DNA from: Parapedobacter lycopersici
GTDB taxonomy: Bacteria > Bacteroidota > Bacteroidia > Sphingobacteriales > Sphingobacteriaceae
Length of the DNA: 64,000 bases
Direction: 5' to 3'
Assembly: GCF_024643285.1 (NCBI RefSeq)
Contig: NZ_JAMSLW010000004.1
Location: 370,770 to 434,769, forward strand
The translations under genes and the position numbers were made by a program. The notes beneath the pieces were generated by a model. That model was not told where the DNA came from. It worked only from the letters and a program-made list of their open reading frames with translations, and ran no database searches. Positions 18,556-27,373 of the stretch are shown here, one piece after another (the stretch's first letter is position 1; every line of letters starts with the position of its first letter).

Positions 18556-18717
18556 TGTTCAGGGAATGAAGTTTATAATTTAGGTAAAGCTACAATTTTT
18601 TAAATAATACTGTTTTAGCCGATGCTATTTTTTATGCGTTGCCCCTGCTTTGCCATCAATCGGGATTCATACGCCCGTTTGTCCGGAATGAGGGCACTCC
18701 TGTCCGGGACTGGTTCG

Positions 18718-18750
18718 GGGTGAGTCCAGGGTGAGTCCAGGGTGAGTCCA
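18718..18750. repeat. Three tandem copies of an 11-bp repeat
   Basis: The unit GGGTGAGTCCA is repeated three times without change at 18718-18728, 18729-18739 and 18740-18750. Eleven base pairs is about one DNA helical turn, so copies would face the same side of the helix. Confidence 0.85.
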
Positions 18751-18989
18751 CCTTTTCCGCCACAATACTGGTGTCACCCTGCACACAGGCCGGCCACAAC
18801 CCCAATTGATGGCGAAGCGGGCGCCCCGCAACCCCGATTAACCATCGAATCTGCCGGAAAGCCGCACAACGCGAGCCTACTTTTAATACCAAATACGGAT
18901 AGGGATCCATCTGATGGCGACAGGAAAGCCAATGACCAGATTTAATTATCAATACATTACGTCATCTTATTTAATTTTTTTAAAAAGTA

Positions 18990-19021
18990 TTGCGATAGAA
19001 ATATTTATTTTATTAAGTTTG
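18990..19021 (+). promoter_or_regulatory. Probable promoter of the ROK-family gene
   Basis: TTG at 18990-18992, a 21-bp spacer and TAAGTTTG at 19014-19021 fit the Bacteroidota -33/-7 pattern, 38 bp before the start codon. Confidence 0.6.
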
Positions 19022-19059
19022 TGTTACATTTTAAAAACCAATTTTAACTTAACCAACCT

Positions 19060-20295
19060 GTGAAAAGACAACGCGAGGACCAGTTGCGGAAAACGGTATT
19101 CAAACTCCTTTACTATAAAGGTGCGCTTTCCTTAATGGAATTGAGTACGGGCACCAAGAAAAGCATCCCGAACATTACGAAAGTGGTTAATGGGCTCATT
19201 CAGGACGGGTATGTCGTTGGACAGGGGCTCGCACCTTCCACAGGTGGGCGGAGAGCGGTAAAATACCGGTTAAACAAAAAAATGAAACAATACATCGTCG
19301 TGGTGGCCATGGACCAGTTTGTCACCCGCATTGTACTGTACAACCTGCTTAATGAAACGGTTTATCCTGAAGCGACCATCACGCTACCCCTGCAGGATAA
19401 CGAGAGTGCCTTTGACCAGCTCTGTGCATTTATTGACGATTACCTTGACGGATCGGCCATAGACCGTCGGCACCTATTGGGTGTTGGAATAGGCATGCCG
19501 GGGTTTGTCGATGTGGAACGCGGCGTCAATGCCTCCTATTTATACGAAGAAAATGAAACGGTTGGCCTGCGGGAGAAATTAACCCAGCGGTTGGGTCTGC
19601 CGGTTTATATTGAAAACGATTCAAGCGCAATAGCCATTTCAGAATTGCATTTCGGGGCTGCAAAAGGCATGAAGGATGTCATGGTGGTTAACGTGGGCTG
19701 GGGAATCGGGCTGGGAATGATCGTCAACGGGAGCCTGTTCCGCGGGCACAACGGATATGCGGGTGAATTCAGCCACATTCCGCTTTCGGATTCCAATAAC
19801 CTATGTCCCTGTGGAAAAAGGGGGTGCCTGGAAGTCGTGGCTTCGCTGCTCGTGGCGGTGGAAAATGCCAAGCGGACAATGGCAGAAGGGGGAATATCCA
19901 GCCTGAGCAAGCTCTTCGCTGATAAAACCAAGGCGGAAGGTGACCACCTGATTGCCGCGGCCCGTAAAGGCGATCAATTAGCGATACGTGTGCTTACGGA
20001 TGCGGCGTTTATGATGGGCAAAGGCATTGCCACACTGATCCACATCATGAATCCCGAACGGGTGGTGCTCAGCGGCCGTGGGGGAGCGGCCGGCAACCTG
20101 CTGCTGCCACCGGTATATCGCGCCATCCATGAATTCTGTATCCCCAAATTGGTGGAAAATACCGACATAGTGGTATCCAGCCTCACGTACAAAGCTGAGT
20201 TTCTGGGTGCAGCCAGTCTGGTTGTGGAGAATTGTATTCTTGAAGAAAAAACGATAACTGATCGAGCCGGGCAGGAAGTCTTAAGTGTTCCGTAA
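19060..20295 (+). CDS. ROK-family transcriptional regulator (NagC/XylR type)
   Basis: The 411-residue protein has an N-terminal winged helix-turn-helix (LLYYKGALSLMELSTGTKKSIPNITKVVNGL) and a ROK sugar-kinase-like domain. In the latter the ROK zinc site is visible (CPCGKRGCLE), as is the sugar-binding region GYAGEFSHIPL. It begins with GTG at 19060; no better in-frame ATG lies near. The gene sits 71 bp upstream of a SusC/SusD pair on the same strand, so it is probably the local regulator of that uptake system. The inducing sugar is not evident. Confidence 0.92.
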   Translation: MKRQREDQLRKTVFKLLYYKGALSLMELSTGTKKSIPNITKVVNGLIQDGYVVGQGLAPSTGGRRAVKYRLNKKMKQYIVVVAMDQFVTRIVLYNLLNETVYPEATITLPLQDNESAFDQLCAFIDDYLDGSAIDRRHLLGVGIGMPGFVDVERGVNASYLYEENETVGLREKLTQRLGLPVYIENDSSAIAISELHFGAAKGMKDVMVVNVGWGIGLGMIVNGSLFRGHNGYAGEFSHIPLSDSNNLCPCGKRGCLEVVASLLVAVENAKRTMAEGGISSLSKLFADKTKAEGDHLIAAARKGDQLAIRVLTDAAFMMGKGIATLIHIMNPERVVLSGRGGAAGNLLLPPVYRAIHEFCIPKLVENTDIVVSSLTYKAEFLGAASLVVENCILEEKTITDRAGQEVLSVP

Positions 20296-20366
20296 CGAAT
20301 CACAACACCTTTCAAACCTAATTATAAACAGCAATTAACCAATTATTTAACCAAATCAACACAAAC

Positions 20367-23300
20367 ATGAGAAATTTTTACATGCAATGCTGCATGCTGG
20401 CTGTGGTGCTTTTTAGCGCCGTCTCCGTCGGCTATGCGCAGCAGTCTGTCACCGGAACGGTGACGGACGCAAACGGTCCGCTGCCCGGTGTGAGCGTGGT
20501 AGTGCAGGGCACTACCCGCGGCGTGCAGACCGATGCAGAAGGTAATTACACCATCAGTGCATCACGCGGTGAGGTCATCCAGTTCAGCATGGTCGGATAT
20601 ACTTCACAGCAGGTTACCGTAGGAAACCAGACCCGGATGAATGTCGTCCTCGAACAGGACGCCAGCGAACTGGGTGAGGTGGTAGTAACGGCTCTCGGTA
20701 TTGAGCGGGAGCGCCGTTCACTGGGTTATGCCGTGCAGGAGGTGAAAGGTGCCACGCTGTCCAATGCGCGGGAAACCAACGTAACGAATGCGTTGTCGGG
20801 CAAGGTAGCCGGTCTGCAGGTCGCCCGTTCCAGCAATGGTGCCGGTGCCTCGGCCAAGATCGTACTCCGCGGCTTCAATTCATTGACAGGTGATAACCAG
20901 CCACTGATCGTGGTTGACGGGGTGCCCGTGAACAATTTCACTGGAACCGAATCCAACGGTTTCTGGGATCCGGGATTTGACCGGGGAAATGGCCTCGGGG
21001 ATATTAACCCCGAAGACATTGAGAGCATGTCGGTACTGAAAGGCCCTTCTGCAGCGGCACTTTACGGTAACCGGGCAGGCAACGGTGTCATCCTGATCAC
21101 TACCAAATCAGGCCGGAAACAGGCCGGACTGGGATTGACCGTATCCTCCAACGTCGGTATTGAGAATCCGTTTATGACACCCGAAACCCAGGACCTTTTC
21201 GGCCAGGGATCGAATGGCAATTTTCTTCCCGACGAACGATTGAGCTGGGGACCGCGCATTGAAGGACAGAACGTCATCAAATGGGACGGTTCGGAAGGCC
21301 CTTTAACGGTGCAGGATAACATCAGCAATTTCCTGCAAACAGGCATCAACCAGCAGCATAACGCCACATTTCAACAGCAATTTAATAATACGGGGATCTA
21401 TACGTCCGTAAGCCGTGTCAACCAAAAGAGTATCCTGCCCGGCAATAAATTTGTACGGACCAACCTCACGGCGCGTGCGACCACCAAATTCGGAAGGGAC
21501 GACCGCTGGAGTACCGACACCAAAGTACAATACAGCAACACCGCAGGTTACAACCGTCCGATTAATTCGCGTGACTGGAGCAGCATGTATTCGCTATATA
21601 TGATGCCCCGCTCGCTCAACATCCGGGATTTTGAACCGGCTGTCGATGAAAACGGTGATATGCTATGGTTCGGCAGTGGCACAAACGCTTCGATCAACCC
21701 GTACTGGCGTGCAGCGTATGACCAATATAAGGATTCAAGGGATCGGGTATTGCTGAACGGTACCCTGCGTTACAAAGCAACCGACTGGTTAACAGCCGAG
21801 GTTAAAGGAGGCGGGGATATTTATACCACCAATGTGGAGCGGAAAGTATATGTGGGCAGCCCGAATCCGGCCGGTGGCCATTATGCCTTATCCAAGGAAA
21901 CGTTTCAGGAAACCAATTACAGTGCGATGCTGACGGCACAAAAGGATGAAGTTTTTGGCCGGCTGGGCGGTTCCATGATGGTCGGTGGCAACTTAATGCA
22001 GCAACACCTTTCTTCTGTAGGCGGCTCGGTGACGGAACTGGAGGTGCCTAATTTATTTTCCCTGAACAACGGTGTAGGTGTGCCCTCGATTACCCAAAGC
22101 CTGTCAGAAAAACGCGTCAATTCCGTTTATGGATCCCTTGCGCTGAAATACGACAACTACCTGTACCTGGATGCAACCTTCCGGAACGATTGGACGTCGA
22201 CGCTCCACCCGGATAATCGGTCATTTTTCTACCCTTCCGTCAACCTCTCATACGTATTCACCGACATGGTTAATGCGCTCGGGGGTACACTACCCGCTTG
22301 GTTTAGCTACGCTAAGCTGCGTGCATCATATGCCGAAGTCGGGAATGACATGGGACCGTACCAGCTTTACAACGTGTACAGCATTGGCAGCGACCCGCGG
22401 GGTAACACCACGGCCAATACCGGAAGTGTTTTCTACGACCCGAATGTGGTGAATGAATTGCTTCGCAGTCTCGAATTTGGTGCCGAAGTACGGGTATTCG
22501 ACCGGGTGAATATTGACTTTGCCTGGTATAAGGTAAACGCGACCAACCAGCTGATCAATTTGGGTCTCGACCCCACCAGCGGCTATGCGTCGCGGAAAAT
22601 CAATGCCGGAAATATTCAGAATAAAGGATTTGAAGTGATGGTGAATGTAAACGCGTTGAGTAATCCGACCGGATTCAACTGGGACATTTCGGCCAATTTC
22701 AGCCGGAACATCAACGAAGTGATTGATATCGCCAGCCATTTGGGCGTATATCAGTACCCGGTGGACGCCGCTTACGACGATCTGGCTATCGTCGGCCGTA
22801 CAGGTGGCATGTATGGCGAAATCTACGGACACCGCTTTTTGCGTGTTAAAGATCCCGCAAGCCCGCATTATGGCCGGTTGATCCTGGAAAACGGGCTGCC
22901 TTTGCGCGACAGCGAAAAGGAACTGTTGGGTAACCAGCAGGCCGACGCAATGGCCGGACTGACCAACACCTTCAACTATAAAGGGATCGGTCTCTCGTTT
23001 CAGATAGACGGCCGTTTTGGCGGGGAAATATTCTCCTCTACCCAGGTCGCCATGCAGCGCAATGGTACTGCAGCCGTCACCGCGCCAAACGGTGCACGTG
23101 AAGATTTCGTAGTAAGCGGTGTGGAAAGTGATGGTGCCGACGGTTACGTAGAGAACACAACGTCCGTAACCGTACAGAACTATTGGAACCGTGTCGCCAC
23201 GGCAAGCAATCTGGGTATCAACGAGGCCAATTTGTATGATGCGACCAACATCCGGCTGCGCAACGTACAGCTGAGTTATCAGTTCCCGCAATCCATTCTC

Positions 23301-23486
23301 ACCAATTCTGGATTGCAGAACGTCCGGGTATTTGCCAGCTGCAATAACGTATGGATGATTCATAGCAAAATGCGGGGACTCGACCCCGAAGCTGTATTTG
23401 CAACCGGGTCAAACGCCATTGGATTTGAGAGTGCGTCGCCCGCCACCATGCGGACCTTTATGTTTGGTGTAACCCTTGGTTTTTAA
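20367..23486 (+). CDS. SusC/RagA-type TonB-dependent outer-membrane transporter
   Basis: This is the outer-membrane barrel of a SusCD nutrient importer, which takes up glycans or oligopeptides using TonB energy. The 1039-residue protein has a signal peptide (MRNFYMQCCMLAVVLFSAVS, then GYAQQ). A CarboxypepD_reg-like domain (SVTGTVTDANGPLPGVSVVVQG) and a linker (GEVVVTALGIERERRSLGYA) follow. The plug includes QPLIVVDGVPVNN and EDIESMSVLKGPSAAALYGNRAGNGVILITTK, and a 22-strand-type barrel ends MFGVTLGF. It is paired with the SusD_2-type gene 19 bp downstream and preceded by a ROK regulator. Substrate not determined. Confidence 0.95.
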   Translation: MRNFYMQCCMLAVVLFSAVSVGYAQQSVTGTVTDANGPLPGVSVVVQGTTRGVQTDAEGNYTISASRGEVIQFSMVGYTSQQVTVGNQTRMNVVLEQDASELGEVVVTALGIERERRSLGYAVQEVKGATLSNARETNVTNALSGKVAGLQVARSSNGAGASAKIVLRGFNSLTGDNQPLIVVDGVPVNNFTGTESNGFWDPGFDRGNGLGDINPEDIESMSVLKGPSAAALYGNRAGNGVILITTKSGRKQAGLGLTVSSNVGIENPFMTPETQDLFGQGSNGNFLPDERLSWGPRIEGQNVIKWDGSEGPLTVQDNISNFLQTGINQQHNATFQQQFNNTGIYTSVSRVNQKSILPGNKFVRTNLTARATTKFGRDDRWSTDTKVQYSNTAGYNRPINSRDWSSMYSLYMMPRSLNIRDFEPAVDENGDMLWFGSGTNASINPYWRAAYDQYKDSRDRVLLNGTLRYKATDWLTAEVKGGGDIYTTNVERKVYVGSPNPAGGHYALSKETFQETNYSAMLTAQKDEVFGRLGGSMMVGGNLMQQHLSSVGGSVTELEVPNLFSLNNGVGVPSITQSLSEKRVNSVYGSLALKYDNYLYLDATFRNDWTSTLHPDNRSFFYPSVNLSYVFTDMVNALGGTLPAWFSYAKLRASYAEVGNDMGPYQLYNVYSIGSDPRGNTTANTGSVFYDPNVVNELLRSLEFGAEVRVFDRVNIDFAWYKVNATNQLINLGLDPTSGYASRKINAGNIQNKGFEVMVNVNALSNPTGFNWDISANFSRNINEVIDIASHLGVYQYPVDAAYDDLAIVGRTGGMYGEIYGHRFLRVKDPASPHYGRLILENGLPLRDSEKELLGNQQADAMAGLTNTFNYKGIGLSFQIDGRFGGEIFSSTQVAMQRNGTAAVTAPNGAREDFVVSGVESDGADGYVENTTSVTVQNYWNRVATASNLGINEANLYDATNIRLRNVQLSYQFPQSILTNSGLQNVRVFASCNNVWMIHSKMRGLDPEAVFATGSNAIGFESASPATMRTFMFGVTLGF

Positions 23487-23505
23487 TTTTCAACATCCTA
23501 CTGAC

Positions 23506-25404
23506 ATGAAAAATATTATTCATAAAACAGCAGCGGTGCTTCTTGGGAGCCTGGTTGGCTTTCAGTCGTGCAGCAAATTCGAAGAAATCAATAAAGACCC
23601 GTACGGGGCGAATGCCGACCAGGTACAGGTGGAATATTTCATTAACAACGCCATTATTAACTCGCAGATGGACCCCCACATTGCGGAACGGGTATTCGTC
23701 CTGTATTGGACGACTGCCGGACGCTTTTCTTCCGGCGGCGGCATCTCCAGCGGCGGTTATAACGATGGCTGGTCTTCGGATTACTACGGCCGAAGCTACA
23801 TGGCGAGTTGGCTCTCCGCCATCAACAGCGCGATCCAGATCGGTCAGCAGCAGATTGAGGCCGGCACGGCACCGGAATACACCCCGAACCTGGTACAGGT
23901 GGCACGGATCTGGCGGGCTTACCTGATGAGTGAACTGGCGGATACCTTTGGGCCGATTCCACTGGATGCTTTCCATGGGGACAATCCGTCATACGCCAGC
24001 CTGCAGGACGTTTATAATTTCTTGCTATCGGAATTAACGGACGCTTCAACCAAACTGGATTTGGCAGTCAGCGCCTCAAGCATTTCCCGCTTTGACCCGG
24101 CCTATGGCTATGATTTTGCCAAATGGCAGAAATACGCCAATTCCATGCGCATGCGCCTGGCAATGCGGCTTTCTGAAGTGGACGCTGGCAAAGCTCAGGC
24201 CGAATTTGAGGCCGCCGCAGCACTACCCCACATTACCGCTGCGGCCGACATGTTCCAGGTGGCTGAACAGCCGGGATGGGATGGGCTTACAGGGGTGATG
24301 ACGCGTACATGGAACCACTTTAATATCTCGGCGACGCTCAACAACCTGTACCTTGGCCTGGGTGGCATCCCGTCTGCTGACCAGCTGGCGACCTCTTATG
24401 CAGACTATATCAAACCGGCAAACTATGTGGGCATCAAATACGATGATCACTTTGCAATGTTGACCAATGCGCCGACTGCCGGTTACTGGTTCGATGGACT
24501 GCCCAATTCGATTGATCCGCGGGCTTATAAGATATATGCCATCCCCGGGGATGAAAGCAATGCGCTGTATCCGACGTATGCCACGCTGGATAACAAACGT
24601 AACCTCATGAGCGAGGACGGCTCGGTATTTAAGGAAGTAAACTTAGCATATACCTGGAATGGGTTTGCCAACGGTGCCTGGGGAACAAGGGGATCGCTCA
24701 ATCAGGTTTATAGCTATCCCAATGGCTCTCCGCGACTGAACAGCCTCTTCCGTAACAGCGACAACAAACGCGTCTTTTTCGCCCCGTGGGAATCCTATTT
24801 TCTGGTGGCCGAAGCGGCGTTACGTGGCTGGTCGGCACCCATGGATGCTCAGGCGGCTTATGAAGCGGGCATTACGTCAAGCTTTGAACATTGGGGGGTG
24901 ACGTCCTACCTCGGTGATTACCTCAGCTCAACGGATTACAACATGACCGGGACATCGGTTAGCTGGGGACATACCACTGAACCGCCGGCAACCCACGCCA
25001 TGAACTTTGTGGATGGTTACACCGGAAGTGCGGGTGTCGCCAACATCCCTTACCCGGATAACGACCTGTATGAGGGAGGTGCGGTGAAAAACGACCTGCT
25101 GACCAAAATTATCACGCAGAAATTCATTGCCCAGGCACCCTGGCTACCACTGGAAACGTGGAACGACCAGCGCAGACTGGGTCTACCGTTCTTCGAAAAT
25201 CCGGCTGTGGAAGATCCGCTCGTGAACATGCCGGACCTTAACCAAAGCAATTACATGGATGCCAGCATCCGGTTCTTCCCGCAGCGGGTCCGTTATCCTT
25301 CAACGATACCGGCCAGCAATCCTGAAGGCTACGACAGTGCCGTCAGCGCATTGGGTGGTCCGGACGAAGTGTTGACCCCGCTCTGGTGGGCTAAACAGCA
25401 ATAA
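23506..25404 (+). CDS. SusD/RagB outer-membrane lipoprotein (SusD_2 type)
   Basis: This is the surface lipoprotein lid of the preceding SusC transporter. From the ATG at 23506 the protein begins MKNIIHKTAAVLLGSLVGF with lipobox FQSC, then SKFEEINKDPYG, typical of the SusD_2 (PF12771-like) branch rather than classical SusD. TPR-like helices in the N-terminal half include LVQVARIWRAYLMSELADTF and FAKWQKYANSMRMRLAMRLS. At 632 residues it is longer than most SusD_2 proteins, with an insert-rich C-terminal half. A strong terminator follows. Confidence 0.92.
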   Translation: MKNIIHKTAAVLLGSLVGFQSCSKFEEINKDPYGANADQVQVEYFINNAIINSQMDPHIAERVFVLYWTTAGRFSSGGGISSGGYNDGWSSDYYGRSYMASWLSAINSAIQIGQQQIEAGTAPEYTPNLVQVARIWRAYLMSELADTFGPIPLDAFHGDNPSYASLQDVYNFLLSELTDASTKLDLAVSASSISRFDPAYGYDFAKWQKYANSMRMRLAMRLSEVDAGKAQAEFEAAAALPHITAAADMFQVAEQPGWDGLTGVMTRTWNHFNISATLNNLYLGLGGIPSADQLATSYADYIKPANYVGIKYDDHFAMLTNAPTAGYWFDGLPNSIDPRAYKIYAIPGDESNALYPTYATLDNKRNLMSEDGSVFKEVNLAYTWNGFANGAWGTRGSLNQVYSYPNGSPRLNSLFRNSDNKRVFFAPWESYFLVAEAALRGWSAPMDAQAAYEAGITSSFEHWGVTSYLGDYLSSTDYNMTGTSVSWGHTTEPPATHAMNFVDGYTGSAGVANIPYPDNDLYEGGAVKNDLLTKIITQKFIAQAPWLPLETWNDQRRLGLPFFENPAVEDPLVNMPDLNQSNYMDASIRFFPQRVRYPSTIPASNPEGYDSAVSALGGPDEVLTPLWWAKQQ

Positions 25405-25438
25405 AAAGCCGAATAATCGACCCATAAACCTATCTCCG

Positions 25439-25470
25439 AAGGCTGCCCTGGTGCGGGGCAGCCTTTTTTA
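25439..25470 (+). terminator. Intrinsic terminator of the SusC/SusD operon
   Basis: A perfect 10-bp stem (AAGGCTGCCC / GGGCAGCCTT) with a 7-base loop is followed by a run of T, 35 bp after the SusD stop. Confidence 0.9.
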
Positions 25471-25484
25471 TTTTCTTTGGAGCG

Positions 25485-27266
25485 TTATCGTATGGCTGCG
25501 GTTTTCCCGGCCAGCCACTGCCGTTCGCTTTCATCCAGGTGGGGCGCCAGCCTTTCAAATACCGTGGCATGATAGCTATTCAGCCAGTGGATCTGCGGTT
25601 CGTCCAGTAGGGTTTTATCCACCAGCGCGGTATCGATATAACAGAGTGTAAGGGTTTCAAACGCCATAAAAGCGCCAAACGCTGTGTTTTCATTCGTTGC
25701 CGCCAACACCAGGTTTTCAATACGGATACCGTACTGCGCTTCCCGGTACAGTCCCGGTTCTATGGAGGTAATCGTCCCCGGTTCAACGACGACATCCACA
25801 CTGGAAGGATTAAACACGTGCGGCCCTTCGTGTACATTCAGGAAGAATCCTACCCCATGGCCGGTGCCATGTCCGTAATTACGCAGCTGGTCCCACATGG
25901 GTTTCCGTGTAATGGCATCAAGCTGATAACCCCGGGTACCCACCGGAAACACCGTGGTGCTGCCGGTAATCATCGCTTTCAGCACCAGGGTATAATCCGT
26001 TCGCTCCGCATCCGTGGTCTTGCCTAACGAAACCACCCGGGTAATGTCCGTCGTTCCTGTGCGGTACTGCCCCCCGGAATCCACGAGCAGCAAACCCTCA
26101 GCTCCAAGCTCGACGTCACTGGCCGGTGTTGCCTTGTAGTGGGGTAGTGCGCCGTGGGCTTTGTAACCGGCGATGGTGTCAAAACTCTCGCCGACAAAAC
26201 CTTCCTGCGCTGCACGCAGGCCCTGCAGCTTTTCGGCGATGGATATTTCGGTAATTTTTTCCCGTCCTACAGCTTCTTCAAGCCATTTGAAAAACCGGGT
26301 AAGTGCCACCCCGTCTTTAATCATGGTATTTCGGGTATGAGCAAGTTCAACTTCGTTTTTAACGGCCTTAAATCGCGTTGTCGGATTGAGCTGCTCCACA
26401 ATCGCGTTGCCGGCAGGCACTTGCTGATACTGCGCAAAACAGGTGCGTTTGGGATCGAGCAGCAACCTGGCTCCGGAAGGAAGGGCCTTCAATGCCGGAC
26501 CGCTCGCGTGGTAATCGGCCAGGGTGACGCCCTGCTGGGTCAACACGTTGCTGTCCTGATCACTGAGCTTTGTCCCGGAAATGAACAGCGTGGCCGTGAC
26601 GGGTGTAATCAAGGCAAAACCCAGCACGACCGGGTTGCATGCCACGTCGCTGCCGCGGATATTGAATAGCCAGGCGAGGTCGTCAAGAGAGGAGATAAAG
26701 TGTGCCTGTACCTGCTGTTTTTCCATCTCGCCGCGCAGCCGTCGAAGTTTTTCCTCCGTAGACTCGCCGGTGATGGACTGATCAAGCAAATAGGCCGGAT
26801 TGTCCGGTAATGGGGGGCGTCCTTGCCATAGTTGGGTTATCAAATCGGCATTGCCCCGGACCGTCATTCCCAGCGGCGTCAGCTTCTCCGACACGGTATG
26901 GGCCAGCAGAACGGAAGCCAGCTTGCCATCAAACGCCACCACGGAACTCCCAGGTAATTGTCCTGCCAGCCAATCCGCATATTCCGCTGCGCCCTGTGCC
27001 CGCAGCTTCACCAATTCAAAACCGGTGCCCGAGAGTTGGCTGTTGGCCTGTACAAAATAACGCGAGTCTGTCCATAAGCCCGCAAATTCTTTGGTGATCA
27101 CTATGGTGCCCGCCGATCCGGTGAAACCACATACCCAGGCGATACACTGGTAATGTTCGGGAAGGTACTCACTGATATGCGGATCGGATAACGGGATGAT
27201 ATACGCATCGATATGTTGCTCATCCATCAAATGACGAATGGCGGACAGTTTTTCGGCATGGGTCAT
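25485..27266 (-). CDS. Xaa-Pro aminopeptidase (aminopeptidase P, M24B family)
   Basis: This metallopeptidase releases N-terminal residues preceding proline. The 593-residue protein has the three-domain layout of eukaryote-type aminopeptidase P: two creatinase-like N-terminal domains and a C-terminal pita-bread domain. All five metal ligands are visible: Asp in LLVDSGGQY, Asp in TTDITR, His in GHGVGFFLNVHEG, Glu in IEPGLY, and Glu in RIENLV. No signal peptide, so it is cytoplasmic. The minus strand carries TACATTTG (27320-27327) upstream as a possible -7 element. Confidence 0.94.
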   Translation of the reverse strand: MTHAEKLSAIRHLMDEQHIDAYIIPLSDPHISEYLPEHYQCIAWVCGFTGSAGTIVITKEFAGLWTDSRYFVQANSQLSGTGFELVKLRAQGAAEYADWLAGQLPGSSVVAFDGKLASVLLAHTVSEKLTPLGMTVRGNADLITQLWQGRPPLPDNPAYLLDQSITGESTEEKLRRLRGEMEKQQVQAHFISSLDDLAWLFNIRGSDVACNPVVLGFALITPVTATLFISGTKLSDQDSNVLTQQGVTLADYHASGPALKALPSGARLLLDPKRTCFAQYQQVPAGNAIVEQLNPTTRFKAVKNEVELAHTRNTMIKDGVALTRFFKWLEEAVGREKITEISIAEKLQGLRAAQEGFVGESFDTIAGYKAHGALPHYKATPASDVELGAEGLLLVDSGGQYRTGTTDITRVVSLGKTTDAERTDYTLVLKAMITGSTTVFPVGTRGYQLDAITRKPMWDQLRNYGHGTGHGVGFFLNVHEGPHVFNPSSVDVVVEPGTITSIEPGLYREAQYGIRIENLVLAATNENTAFGAFMAFETLTLCYIDTALVDKTLLDEPQIHWLNSYHATVFERLAPHLDESERQWLAGKTAAIR

Positions 27267-27373
27267 AATCCTTGTTTTTTGTGTAGCGCAAGTTAGGAAA
27301 TGTTGTATTAATCCCCCAACAAATGTATCTTGTGGTCGTTTACAAAAAGACGGAAGAACAGCAATCGGTGGTT

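Larger units (their letters stand above)
18556..19059. other. Intergenic region with 11-bp tandem repeat upstream of ROK gene
   Basis: About 500 bp separate the divergent NagX-like and ROK genes. The middle (18650-18900) is GC-rich and contains three exact copies of an 11-bp unit. The last 130 bp before the ROK gene are AT-rich with a promoter. No reading frame here looks coding. Confidence 0.5.

Noticed and set aside
22326..23363. Long minus-strand open frame inside the first SusC gene
   Set aside because: It is a shadow of the SusC coding sequence with no family resemblance or promoter.
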